From assembly GCA_963662765.2 (NCBI GenBank), contig CAXXUP010000004.1, positions 186,001 to 250,000 on the forward strand: a stretch of 64,000 nt of DNA. Direction: 5' to 3'. The notes under the pieces were generated by a model, which did no database searches, was not told the DNA's origin, and saw nothing but the letters and a program-made list of their open reading frames with translations. Positions within the stretch are counted from its first letter, which is position 1. Every line of letters starts with the position of its first letter. Position numbers and translations under genes: made by a program. This document shows, in pieces, positions 1 to 8,053 of this stretch. The stretch comes from DATMXT01 sp963662765 (GTDB lineage: Bacteria > Bacillota > Clostridia > Oscillospirales > Feifaniaceae).

Positions 1-328
1 AGGCCGCGTTTACGTCAAAGGCCGGACAGGTGGCCTCCATGCGCTCGCCGACACAGCAGGCTAACGATGGGAATTGATAGTCCCCGCCCATGGTCGCGCA
101 GATGATGTAGTCCATGTCGGCAATGGTCATACCCGCACGGGTGAGCGCAATGCCCGCGGCCTGCACCGCGAGGTCGGTCAGCGTCTCGCCGGTTGATATA
201 AACCGGCTTTTTATGCCTGTGCGTGAGACAATCCATTCGTCACTCGTGTCAAGCAGTCCGGAAAGCTCCTCGTTTGTAACCGATTTTTCCGGAACACACG
301 ATCCTGTTGATATAATTTTAAGTCCCAT
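1..328 (-). CDS. fabH: 3-oxoacyl-ACP synthase III (FabH), N-terminal part
   Basis: The gene starts at 328 and runs off the left edge, so only about 109 residues are visible. The start (MGLKIISTGSCVPEK) and the segment DTSDEWIVSRTGI are typical of KAS III enzymes, which condense acyl-CoA with malonyl-ACP to begin fatty-acid synthesis in the cytoplasm. The catalytic Cys region lies outside the window. Its ATG overlaps the stop codon of the MarR-type gene by one base (TAATG), so the two are translationally coupled. A MarR gene just upstream of fabH matches the fabT-fabH order of Firmicutes fab operons. Confidence 0.9.
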   Translation of the reverse strand, partial: MGLKIISTGSCVPEKSVTNEELSGLLDTSDEWIVSRTGIKSRFISTGETLTDLAVQAAGIALTRAGMTIADMDYIICATMGGDYQFPSLACCVGERMEATCPAFDVNAA

Positions 329-777
329 TACATTCCCGCCTTTTCCTTAAAAAAAACATTGAGCTTCTCAATGGCAGCCAGCAGGACCTCCTGCTGACTC
401 TCGTCGAATTCCCGGCTGATAGACTTGACCATCTTTAAATGAAACATCCTGTGCGCCCTGTCGACTTTTTTCCCAAGGTCCGTCAGCGAGACGACGGAGC
501 TTCTCCCATCACTGGAGGAGGGCGTCTTTGTGACGAACCCCTTTTTCTCAAGCTTTTTGACAGCCACTGTTGTCGTCGGCATGGTGATGCCCAGCCGGGC
601 GGCAAGGTCGCTGATGTTCGTCACTCCGCCGTTTTTTTCAATTGCTTCGAGCATGTGTGCCTCCGCAACCGTTATTGGTATGGATGCAATTCTCTTCAGG
701 GCACTCTCTTCATACTTCAGAATGGTATTGAACGTGTCCACCAGAATGATGTTTAGGTTTTTTTCAAAATCATTCAT
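328..777 (-). CDS. fabT: MarR-family regulator, FabT-like
   Basis: A protein of about 149 residues with a MarR winged helix-turn-helix (ISDLAARLGITMPTTTVAVK, then a DGRSS wing). I start it at 777 (MNDFEKN) because AGGGGTG lies just upstream; an in-frame ATG slightly further up lacks such a site. It is the first gene of a fab transcript and is coupled to fabH. FabT proteins repress fatty-acid synthesis genes with acyl-ACP as corepressor; assigning that role here is inference from position. A perfect inverted repeat over its own -10 suggests autoregulation. A general MarR repressor is the alternative. Confidence 0.8.
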   Translation of the reverse strand: MNDFEKNLNIILVDTFNTILKYEESALKRIASIPITVAEAHMLEAIEKNGGVTNISDLAARLGITMPTTTVAVKKLEKKGFVTKTPSSSDGRSSVVSLTDLGKKVDRAHRMFHLKMVKSISREFDESQQEVLLAAIEKLNVFFKEKAGM

Positions 778-799
778 ATTTCGCACCCCTGTAAATTTC

Positions 800-844
800 A
801 TTAGTTTCACTAACTAATAATACTCGTGAACATATGTTTGTCAA
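800..844 (-). promoter_or_regulatory. Promoter and inverted-repeat operator of the fabT-fabH transcript
   Basis: On the minus strand TTGACA (839-844) is followed after 16 bases by TATTAT (817-822). The perfect inverted repeat ATTAGTT-N5-AACTAAT (800-818) covers the -10 and the probable start of transcription. This is a classic repressor position, most simply for the MarR protein itself. Confidence 0.7.
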
Positions 845-1175
845 GGGACCAAAAATGAACTTTTTGTCAACGAGACCCGTCGGCCGACAGGAAAGACCTT
901 CAGAGGAGACGGTATAAAGTATTTACAATTATCTAAATTCGTCCAAAATACAACCTTTTTTTGTGCAGCCTACAGAAGAGCCTGATTGCGGCATATTTGA
1001 AGTCGCAGGGAAGCGGGATGGTCATACAAACAATAGCAGTCGGCTTAATTTCTTAAGCCGACTGCTAATATTTGCCTTGCCCATCATCCGAACCGCTTTT
1101 TCACGTCTGGCATCTGTGATATAATCATCCTGTCTCACTTGTCAGAGAAAATTACATATGTTTAATAATAGGTGA
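841..1175. other. Intergenic region between divergent genes, with a perfect hairpin
   Basis: No gene is visible here. The stretch holds the fabT promoter at its left end, a perfect 14-bp hairpin at 1035-1066 (loop TTTC) with only a weak T-rich flank, and a VanZ promoter candidate on the right: TTTTTC/TTTTCA near 1097-1103, then TATAAT at 1120-1125. The hairpin sits between divergent genes, so it is not an obvious terminator for either. Confidence 0.5.
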
Positions 1176-1778
1176 ATGATGATTGTTTTTTTAAAAGAAA
1201 TGCTCCCCTGGATGCTCGCGGCAGTGCCTGTAACAGCCCTGTTTCGATTTCTGCTCGCCCGGCATATCAACACCAACCTGCGGCACGAGACGCTCTTTTG
1301 CCTGCTTACAGCCTATCTGGCGGGCCTTGCCAGAGTGACCGTCATCCCGAATGTGCTGCCGACGCCATTTTTTGTGCTGCGGGGCACGATAAGCCTCATC
1401 CCCGGGCGGATTTTCTTTGATACCTGGCGGGAAGTGGGCCGCGGGAACTGGGACTACCTGACGATTGCCCTTATCGGCAATATCCTGATCTTCGTGCCGC
1501 TGGGGCTACTGGGCTGCCTGCTGTGGCGGGGGGCGACCTTTAAACGGGCGGCGCTTTCGGGGCTTGCGGTCTCCATTGTCATCGAAGTCTGCCAGCTTCC
1601 GCTCGACCGGTGGACTGACATCGACGATCTGTGGCTCAACGCACTGGGGGCGGCGATGGGGTATGGCGTCTATGTCCTGCTCGGCCGACCTGCGTTCGGG
1701 CTTACCGACACCGCCAGCCGTGGTCAAGCGGGCCACAGCCCTTACCGAGGGAGAGGCCCGCTTTCAAGGCGCCGGTGA
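1176..1778 (+). CDS. VanZ-family membrane protein
   Basis: A 200-residue protein with several hydrophobic segments and the VanZ signature: GNILIFVPLG, then a conserved IEVCQLP and DIDDLWLNALGAAMGY. VanZ-like proteins are membrane proteins of poorly known role; the founding member gives low-level teicoplanin resistance. AGGTGA directly abuts the first ATG, so the start at 1179 or slightly downstream is equally possible. The last 77 bases overlap the 3' end of the convergent thiD gene, and the Arg/Gly-rich C-terminal tail encoded there is probably unstructured. It appears monocistronic. Confidence 0.85.
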   Translation: MMIVFLKEMLPWMLAAVPVTALFRFLLARHINTNLRHETLFCLLTAYLAGLARVTVIPNVLPTPFFVLRGTISLIPGRIFFDTWREVGRGNWDYLTIALIGNILIFVPLGLLGCLLWRGATFKRAALSGLAVSIVIEVCQLPLDRWTDIDDLWLNALGAAMGYGVYVLLGRPAFGLTDTASRGQAGHSPYRGRGPLSRRR

Positions 1779-2481
1779 TGTAGTCTTTGGCACTGCGCAC
1801 CGCTGTTACAAGGTCACACCCCGTGGCCAGGTTGCTTGCGATGGCGGAGGAGAGTGTGCAGCCGGTGCCGTGGGTATTAACGGTATCGACGCGGTCGGTT
1901 GTAAACCAGACCGCATTGCCGTCGTAGAGCAGGTCGTCGGCGCAACTTTCCAGATGGCCACCCTTGACCAGCACCGCAGTGCCGATGCAGCTATAGATTC
2001 GCGTTGCCGCTTCGAGCATGTCGGAGCGGTTTTTAACTTCCATACCGGAGAGTACTTCAGCCTCAGGTAGGTTTGGAGTGATGACCGTCGCAAGCGGGAA
2101 AAGGTATTTCGAAAGGCCGGCCGTTGCCCCGTCTGCCATCAGTTTGCTGCCCGAGGTGGCGACCATGACAGGGTCAACAACGACATTTTTAGCGCTGTAC
2201 TTTTTCAGGCCATCCGCAATGACCTCCATGATGGCAATGTTTGAAACCATGCCGATTTTTACGGCGTGGGGCGGAATATCCTCAAATACGCAGGTCAGCT
2301 GATTTGCGACAAACTCCGGCGGCACCTCCAAAATGCCGTAGACGCCGGTGGTGTTCTGAGCCGTCAAGGCCGTGATGACGCTCTCGGCATACAGCCCGTG
2401 GGCCGCGATGGTCTTGATGTCGGCCTGGATGCCGGCACCGCCCGAGGAGTCGGAGCCTGCGATGGTGAGTACGACCTTCAT
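1702..2481 (-). CDS. thiD: Hydroxymethylpyrimidine / phosphomethylpyrimidine kinase
   Basis: A 259-residue ribokinase-fold enzyme that phosphorylates HMP and HMP-P in thiamine synthesis. Visible motifs are the N-terminal IAGSDSSGGAGIQADIKT and the anion-hole signature HGTGCTLSSAIAS near residue 210. It starts at 2481, where the ATG overlaps the thiM stop (ATGA) and is preceded by GGAGGAGA; the longer reading from 2496 is less likely. Third gene of the TPP-controlled tenA-thiM-thiD operon. Confidence 0.95.
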   Translation of the reverse strand: MKVVLTIAGSDSSGGAGIQADIKTIAAHGLYAESVITALTAQNTTGVYGILEVPPEFVANQLTCVFEDIPPHAVKIGMVSNIAIMEVIADGLKKYSAKNVVVDPVMVATSGSKLMADGATAGLSKYLFPLATVITPNLPEAEVLSGMEVKNRSDMLEAATRIYSCIGTAVLVKGGHLESCADDLLYDGNAVWFTTDRVDTVNTHGTGCTLSSAIASNLATGCDLVTAVRSAKDYITGALKAGLSLGKGCGPLDHGWRCR

Positions 2482-3293
2482 CTGATCTCCTCCCATTTGG
2501 CGGCAGCGTCAAGGCCTGCGCCGTCCAAATTGCTCATGGCGTCGATCAAAGCGACGCGGAAAGAGCCGGTGCCTGTGGCTGTGGCTGCGGCCCGCTCGCC
2601 GCAGATGCCCATCATGCAGACGGCGGCGGCAGCGGCCTCAAGTGCATGGCCGGGGTTTGCGGCGACAAGAGCGCTGGTGACGGCCGACAACATGCAGCCG
2701 GTGCCTGTGATTCTAGACATCCTCGGATGGCCGTTGCGAATGGCAAAGGCTCTCTTGTCATCCGCCACAATGTCAATGGCGCCGGTGATGGCGATGACGG
2801 CGCCGGTACGAGCGGCAAGCGTCTTGGCAAAGGCGGCGGCCTGCGGCAGTGTGTCCTCGGTTACGGTGTCGGCCACGTCGGCATCCACGCCCTTTGTGGT
2901 GCCGCTGCCGGCGTAAACGGTCTTGATCTCGGAGATGTTGCCCCGGATGACCGTGAACTTGACGCCGTCAATGAGGTCAAAGGCGGTCCTTGTGCGCAGA
3001 TGGGAGGCGCCCACGCCTACGGGGTCGAGCAGCACCGGATGGCCGAGCTGGTTGGCTCGCCGTCCCGCCAACAACATGGATTTGACGGTGCGCTCATTTA
3101 GGGTGCCGATGTTGATGTCAAGGGCCGAGCAGATGGCGGTAATCTCCTCAACCTCGGCCGCGTCGTCGGCCATGATGGGGGAGCCGCCGCAGGCCAGCAG
3201 GATGTTGGCGCAGTCGTTGACCGTGACGTAGTTTGTGATGCAGTGGACCAGGGGCTTTTTTTCTCTCGTCGCCGTTAAATATTCTCCGAACAT
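2478..3293 (-). CDS. thiM: Hydroxyethylthiazole kinase
   Basis: A 271-residue kinase that phosphorylates the thiazole moiety of thiamine (THZ to THZ-P), a salvage step. Family motifs include PLVHCITNYVT near the N-terminus, LLDPVGVGAS and the ATP-site signature ITGTGCMLSA. I place the start at ATG 3293 because GAGGTG lies six bases upstream; an in-frame GTG at 3302 is part of that binding site. It sits 10 bases after tenA and overlaps thiD by 4 bases. Confidence 0.95.
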   Translation of the reverse strand: MFGEYLTATREKKPLVHCITNYVTVNDCANILLACGGSPIMADDAAEVEEITAICSALDINIGTLNERTVKSMLLAGRRANQLGHPVLLDPVGVGASHLRTRTAFDLIDGVKFTVIRGNISEIKTVYAGSGTTKGVDADVADTVTEDTLPQAAAFAKTLAARTGAVIAITGAIDIVADDKRAFAIRNGHPRMSRITGTGCMLSAVTSALVAANPGHALEAAAAAVCMMGICGERAAATATGTGSFRVALIDAMSNLDGAGLDAAAKWEEIR

Positions 3294-3303
3294 GATATAC
3301 ACC

Positions 3304-3969
3304 TCAATTTTTTATTTCATAGGCCATGTCCCAGAACATGGCCTCATAGCGGCTGCAGTAGCGGAAGATCTCACAGAGCTTTTGAATTCGGCTTTCGGGC
3401 AGTCCGTCAGAAAGTCGATTTGTCAAAGCAAAGAGTCGCAGATTCCCCTTTTCGTATTCATCGGAGCTGTAGCCTTTGACCCACCTGCCGAAAACAGGAT
3501 GGTCAATGCTTTCCGGCCACCGCTCGACAACGCTCTTCGCGATGACCCCATAGCTCCAGGCGCATGCCAGGATTGCGGCCATGATCTCGGGAGTGCCGCC
3601 CATCTCACCCTGCGCCAGCATGTAGGCGGTGTAGGAAGCATTGTCGAGCGCCATGGGGGTGCCTTCAAGCTCCTCTTTGGTGATGCCGATATCGGCCATG
3701 TACGCGCGGTGAATGGACAGCTCCTCATCCAGAATGCAAAAGATTGACCCGGAGAAACTGCGCATCAGCGCTTCGTCGGCTCCTGCCTTGACGATGCCCA
3801 GCGCAAAGAGCTTCAGATAGTCAAAGAGATACAAGTAGTCTTGAATCATATAGTACCGGAACTTGGCGGGGTCAAGTGTTCCCGCCCCAAGCTCCGTGAT
3901 AAATGGGTGGACGCAGTACCCCTCCCAGATGTCCTTTGCGCAATCATAGAGCCGCTCGTGGACCTTCAT
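3304..3969 (-). CDS. tenA: TenA-family aminopyrimidine aminohydrolase / thiaminase II
   Basis: A 221-residue all-helical TenA protein. It recovers HMP from degraded thiamine (aminomethyl-pyrimidine hydrolysis) or cleaves thiamine. The conserved elements expected for activity are present: the Asp in MIQDYLYL, the Cys in LACAWSYG and the Glu in SRYEAMFWDMA. GGAGGTTATACT supports the start at 3969. It is the first gene behind the TPP riboswitch, fitting a salvage operon rather than de novo synthesis; thiC and thiE are not in the window. Confidence 0.93.
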   Translation of the reverse strand: MKVHERLYDCAKDIWEGYCVHPFITELGAGTLDPAKFRYYMIQDYLYLFDYLKLFALGIVKAGADEALMRSFSGSIFCILDEELSIHRAYMADIGITKEELEGTPMALDNASYTAYMLAQGEMGGTPEIMAAILACAWSYGVIAKSVVERWPESIDHPVFGRWVKGYSSDEYEKGNLRLFALTNRLSDGLPESRIQKLCEIFRYCSRYEAMFWDMAYEIKN

Positions 3970-3981
3970 AGTATAACCTCC

Positions 3982-4017
3982 AAAAAAATAAAACACTTCC
4001 CATGCGGGGAAGTGTTT
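3982..4017 (-). terminator. Terminator of the TPP riboswitch expression platform
   Basis: An 11-bp hairpin (3991-4001 with 4007-4017) is followed on the minus strand by TTTATTTTTTT, directly before the tenA ribosome binding site. It lies immediately 3' of the TPP aptamer, so ligand binding most likely causes premature termination. Confidence 0.9.
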
Positions 4018-4107
4018 GTCATCCTGCTTCCCTTCGTTGGCATTACCCAAATCAGGTTCATGGGGTATTCGCATGCGCGATCTCAGCCACAAAGGGCCCC
4101 CCCAGCT
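4018..4107 (-). promoter_or_regulatory. TPP (THI-element) riboswitch aptamer
   Basis: On the minus strand the hallmark segments appear in order: GGCTGAGA, then ACCC, then GAACCTGAT, GGGTAATGCCAACGAAGGGA. This is the TPP aptamer core, closed by a G-rich/C-rich P1. It precedes a terminator and the tenA-thiM-thiD genes, so thiamine pyrophosphate should shut the operon off. Confidence 0.96.
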
Positions 4108-4118
4108 ATATTATTTGC

Positions 4119-4147
4119 ATTATATAACGGATGCTGTCGCCCGTCAA
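4119..4147 (-). promoter_or_regulatory. Promoter of the thiamine-salvage operon
   Basis: TTGACG (4142-4147), a 17-base spacer and TATAAT (4119-4124) on the minus strand place transcription start just before the TPP aptamer. Confidence 0.8.
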
Positions 4148-4283
4148 GCGGGTTAAATGCGGCGGGATTTCCCACACGACCGGATTTTTTGACAGGGGCT
4201 ACTTGCGCGGTAAGTTGTGCAGGTGTAAACTGTACGTGACGTCGTTTTTCACATAATTTTATATAACGAAAGGGGCAATTTCT

Positions 4284-5051
4284 ATGGGATTTTGCAAAGT
4301 CGAGGTCAAAGATTTTGTGGCCACCATCACTTACGACCGGCCGCCGGTCAACGCAACCTTTTCGCAGGCCTACAACGAGATTCGGGACACCATTTACGCG
4401 CTTGAGGCCAGGGACGACATTAAGGTCGTCGTTATGACCGGTGCCGGCAAGTGCTTTATGGCCGGAAACGATCTGGGCGAGTTCGGCGAGTTCGCCACCA
4501 GGGAGCAGTGCGTGCCCTACTTTGACACACTGCGCAACGCGTACATGGCGGTCAAAAACTGCAAATACCCGACGATCGGCGCCATCAACGGCGCGGCTTT
4601 CGGCGCCGGGCTCATCTTCGCCGCCTGCTTCGATATGCTGGTCGCGTCAGAGAAGGCCAAGTTCTCGCTGGCTGAAATCAAGGTCGGAGTGGTCGGCGGA
4701 GACGGATTCTTGTCCATGCTGGTTCCGCAGAAGGTGGTCAACTACATGGCCCTGACCGGAACGCCCCTGATGGCGTCGGAGCTTGCCCGCTACGGCGGAA
4801 TCCACAAGGTCGTGCCCCCCGAAGAGCTGATGCCGGCGGCATATGCACTCGCTAGTGAAATCACACCGCTGGCCCGCCGGGCCCTACTCGTCTGGAAAGC
4901 GAACTTATTGCGCAACACGGCAGACAACAAGCTTGAGGAGAAGTTTTTCTCCAACCTGCGCGGCACGATCGAATATCAGCCCTATCACGACTTCACCGAG
5001 GCCTCCAAGGCTTTTCTTGAAAAGCGGGAGCCCCAGTACGACAACAAATAA
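4284..5051 (+). CDS. Enoyl-CoA hydratase/isomerase (crotonase) family protein
   Basis: A 255-residue crotonase-fold protein. The two oxyanion-hole segments are present (GKCFMAGNDLGEF and INGAAFGAGLIFAACFD). In classical enoyl-CoA hydratase the catalytic glutamates lie in GGGCELA and the PEI segment; here the first position reads GAGLIFA (Ile) while the second Glu is kept (SLAEIKVG), followed by an unusual GGDGF. It may therefore be an isomerase, a hydrolase or another crotonase activity rather than a hydratase. AAGGGG lies upstream of the start. It is a single gene with its own terminator and no fatty-acid oxidation partners nearby. Confidence 0.85.
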   Translation: MGFCKVEVKDFVATITYDRPPVNATFSQAYNEIRDTIYALEARDDIKVVVMTGAGKCFMAGNDLGEFGEFATREQCVPYFDTLRNAYMAVKNCKYPTIGAINGAAFGAGLIFAACFDMLVASEKAKFSLAEIKVGVVGGDGFLSMLVPQKVVNYMALTGTPLMASELARYGGIHKVVPPEELMPAAYALASEITPLARRALLVWKANLLRNTADNKLEEKFFSNLRGTIEYQPYHDFTEASKAFLEKREPQYDNK

Positions 5052-5066
5052 GGATTTGATTTATGA

Positions 5067-5104
5067 GAAAAGCGGCATGGCCATAGGGTCATGCCGCTTT
5101 TTTG
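5067..5104. terminator. Bidirectional terminator between crotonase and racemase genes
   Basis: AAAAGCGGCATG and CATGCCGCTTTTTTT pair across a short loop. The A-run on the left and T-run on the right allow use by both convergent genes. Confidence 0.85.
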
Positions 5105-5112
5105 CATGTAAA

Positions 5113-5806
5113 TTACTTGCCGATGGCAAGCAAGGCTGCCTTTTTCGCATGAATTTGCGTGGTGTCGAAGACCGGCAGGACGGAGTCCTCTTGATGAATT
5201 AATAGTCCGATCTCGGTGCAGCCCAAAATGACGCCTTTTGCGCCCTTTGCCGCCATCTTTTCAATAATTTTCTTGTACTGTGCCCGTGAAATATCCGAAA
5301 TAACCCCAAGGCAGAGCTCGTCATAAATGACGTTGTTCACAAGTTCCACGTCCGCTTCATCCGGAATGATGACAGATATGCCTCTTGCGATGAGCTTTTC
5401 CTTATAGAAGTCCTGCGTCATGGTGTACTTTGTTCCGAGCAGCGCCACCTTGTCAACGCCTGCCGCTATCAGGGCGTCCGCCGTCGCGTCGGCAATATGA
5501 ACGATGGGGATGCCGATCTGTCTTTGAATTTCCGGGGCGACTTTATGCATGGTATTGGTGCAGATCACAATAAAATCAGCGCCGGCCTTCTCCAGGTTTT
5601 TTTGCGGCAGCGGCGAGAATTTGCGCACTTTCGTCCCACTGGCCATGTTCTTGGCATTCCTCTATTTCCGAGAAGTCAACACTATAAAGAAACAACTTTG
5701 CGGAGTGCAGACCACCGAGTTCTTTTTTGACGGTTTCGTTGACGAGCTGATAATACGTAACCGTGCTCTCCCAACTCATTCCGCCGATCAATCCGATTGT
5801 TTTCAT
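5113..5806 (-). pseudogene. Aspartate/glutamate racemase family gene with a frameshift in an A7 tract
   Basis: The N-terminal part starts at 5806 (AGGAGG upstream; MKTIGLIGGMSWEST) and reads in frame up to ILAAAAKK. The rest of the family sequence (NLEKAGADFIVICTNTMH, later VILGCTEIGLL) continues in another frame after a run of seven A (T in the given strand, 5597-5603). One A fewer, or two more, would restore a single reading frame of about 230 residues. Both catalytic Cys segments (CTNTMH and GCTEI) are intact, so only the frame is broken. A sequencing indel, a recent mutation or slippage could explain this. It is convergent with the crotonase gene. Confidence 0.8.
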
Positions 5807-6043
5807 GGCAGCAACCTCCTCGTATAATATAGTATTAAGCCTGTGGTGCGGTTGCCCCCCGCGGGGGGATGGAGTACAATGTAAGCAGCGGTTTAGGTGC
5901 CGGAGTGCCCTCATTCGGGCGTAGCCGCCTGCCGTAAAGGCGCCGCCCCTGTTTTTGCAGCGACCTGCAATTTGCCGCTTGTCAAACGGGATTTGGATGC
6001 GATTTTCATATTCTGTGGAAAACACTTTAAGGAGGATGATGTG

Positions 6044-6487
6044 ATGCAAATTCGTCAGGCCATTGAAACGGATATCCCCGCCATCCTTTCCCTGTACGCC
6101 CAGCTCGAAGAGGGCGGAGAAAGCACGTTATCTTTTTTTGAGGGGGTCGAAATTTTCCGGCGAATTGAATCGTACCCCAATTATCACATCTATGTCGGCG
6201 TACAGGATGGGGAGATTCTCGGGACATTTTCGATGGCTATCATGGATAATCTTGCGCATTTGGGCGCAAGGAGCGGACTCATTGAGGATGTGGTTGTGGA
6301 CGAAAAGCGCAGGGGTCAGGGAATCGGTAAAGAGATGATGCGGTATGCGATGGAGCTCTGCAGGGAAAACGCTTGCTACAAAGCCAGTTTATCGAGTAAT
6401 TTAATCCGTGAGGATGCACACCGCTTCTATGATTCCCTTGGATTTCAAAAACATGGCTTTAGTTTTCAAATAAAGCCGGACTGCTGA
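6044..6487 (+). CDS. GNAT-family N-acetyltransferase
   Basis: A 147-residue GNAT protein. The acetyl-CoA site is visible as VVVDEKRRGQGIGKEMM (R/Q-x-x-G-x-G/A type) and the C-terminal motif as AHRFYDSLGFQKHGFSF. The start at 6044 is chosen because AAGGAGG lies eight bases upstream; a longer in-frame extension to 5897 has no such site. The acceptor cannot be predicted. Monocistronic, with a terminator after it. Confidence 0.85.
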   Translation: MQIRQAIETDIPAILSLYAQLEEGGESTLSFFEGVEIFRRIESYPNYHIYVGVQDGEILGTFSMAIMDNLAHLGARSGLIEDVVVDEKRRGQGIGKEMMRYAMELCRENACYKASLSSNLIREDAHRFYDSLGFQKHGFSFQIKPDC

Positions 6488-6566
6488 CGGCGGGCCTGTA
6501 CTAAATTATAGCATTTTCCCGCCGCCGTTTCAATGTCGTCATGGGTCATAGACTTTTTGCAAAACA

Positions 6567-6608
6567 AGCGCAATCCAGGCTCTGCCCGGATTGCGCTGTT
6601 TTCTTTAA
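6567..6608 (+). terminator. Terminator after the acetyltransferase gene
   Basis: AGCGCAATCC pairs with GGATTGCGCT across an 11-base loop and is followed by GTTTTCTTT. Confidence 0.8.
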
Positions 6609-6666
6609 TTCTAATTTCCGGAAGCACGCCTGACAAAGCAGGCCTTGCTTCATGTGCCCTAGAAGG

Positions 6667-8034
6667 TTAAATCAGCTTTTCAACTTCCTCAATGGCTGCA
6701 AGCACGGCTTCGGGGGCGGGTCCGCCTTTGATGCTGCGCTTTTCCACGCAGGTGGAAAGCGAGATGGCATCATAGACATCCGCCTCAAAATAAGGAGAGT
6801 ATACCTTCATCTCATCCAGCGTAAGGTCGAGCAGGGCTTTATTATGCTTGATGCAATCAAGCACCATTTTGCCGACGACAGCATGGCAGTCACGGAAGGG
6901 GACGCCCTTGCGCACAAGATAGTCGGCGGCGTCGGTCGCATTGGTAAAACCGCCGGAGGCACCTTTTTCCATGAAGTCCTTGCGGAATTTGACGGTGGCG
7001 AGCATTCCGGTGAAGACCGGCAGACACTTGACGAGGGTGTCCCTCGCGTCAAAGAGTGCCTCCTTGTCCTCTTGCATGTCCTTATTGTAAGCCATGGGCA
7101 GCCCCTTCATGACCATGAGCAACCCCATGAGGTCGCCTACCACCCGCCCGGACTTGCCGCGGATGAGCTCGGCCATGTCGGGGTTCTTTTTTTGCGGCAT
7201 GATGGAGGAGCCGGTGGAGTAACCGTCATCTAGCTCGACAAAGCGAAACTCGTGGGTGGCCCAGAGGATGATCTCCTCGCAAAAGCGGGAGAGGTGGCCC
7301 ATCGCGAGGGCGGTGCTGTAGATGTAGTCGAGCATGAAGTCACGGTCCGCCACGCCGTCAATGGAGTTGCGGGTAACGGCGGTGAAGCCTAGAAGCTGCG
7401 CCACCCGGTCCCGGTCGAGCGGATAGGTGGTGCCGGCTAAGGCCCCTGAGCCGAGCGGCATGACGTCCGCCCTGCGATAAGTATCCTTGAAGCGGTCGAT
7501 GTCCCGCAGGAACATCTCGGCATAGGCCATCAGGTGGTGCCCTAAGGTGACGGGCTGGGCCTTTTGCATATGGGTGTAACCCGGCATGTAAGTGTGCACA
7601 TTGGCCTTTGCGGTATCGAGAACGACCCTCAAAAGCCCCTTGAGTAGGCCTTGCGCCTCGAGGCATGCGTCCTTGACATACATGTGGGCATCAAGGGCGA
7701 CCTGATCGTTGCGGCTGCGGCCGGTGTGCAGCTTCTTTCCGGGGTCGCCGATGCGCTCAATGAGAATTTTCTCCACGTTCATGTGGATGTCCTCAGCGTC
7801 GACCTCAAACTCGATTTTGCCTGCCGCCACGTCGTCCATGATGCGCAGGAGCTCTGCCACGATGAGGTCCGCGTCAACCTTTGGAATTATGCCCTGCTCG
7901 CCGAGCATGGTGGCGTGGGCGATGGACCCCTCGATGTCCTGCCGGTAGAGCCTGCAGTCGAACGAGATGGATGAGTGGAAGTCATCCACAAATTCGGCGG
8001 TCTGCTTTTCAAACCGTCCTCCCCAAAGCTTCAT
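6667..8034 (-). CDS. argH: Argininosuccinate lyase
   Basis: A full-length 455-residue enzyme that splits argininosuccinate into arginine and fumarate, the last step of arginine synthesis. It begins MKLWGGRFE, carries HTGRSRNDQVALDAH near residue 110 and the fumarase/lyase signature GSSIMPQKKNPD near residue 275. AAGGAGG precedes the start. It lies 19 bases after a secreted stalk-domain gene in the same direction, so the two are probably co-transcribed. argG is separate, about 3 kb away on the other strand, so this is not a classic argGH operon. Confidence 0.97.
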   Translation of the reverse strand: MKLWGGRFEKQTAEFVDDFHSSISFDCRLYRQDIEGSIAHATMLGEQGIIPKVDADLIVAELLRIMDDVAAGKIEFEVDAEDIHMNVEKILIERIGDPGKKLHTGRSRNDQVALDAHMYVKDACLEAQGLLKGLLRVVLDTAKANVHTYMPGYTHMQKAQPVTLGHHLMAYAEMFLRDIDRFKDTYRRADVMPLGSGALAGTTYPLDRDRVAQLLGFTAVTRNSIDGVADRDFMLDYIYSTALAMGHLSRFCEEIILWATHEFRFVELDDGYSTGSSIMPQKKNPDMAELIRGKSGRVVGDLMGLLMVMKGLPMAYNKDMQEDKEALFDARDTLVKCLPVFTGMLATVKFRKDFMEKGASGGFTNATDAADYLVRKGVPFRDCHAVVGKMVLDCIKHNKALLDLTLDEMKVYSPYFEADVYDAISLSTCVEKRSIKGGPAPEAVLAAIEEVEKLI

Positions 8035-8053
8035 GACATACCTCCTTGAATTT

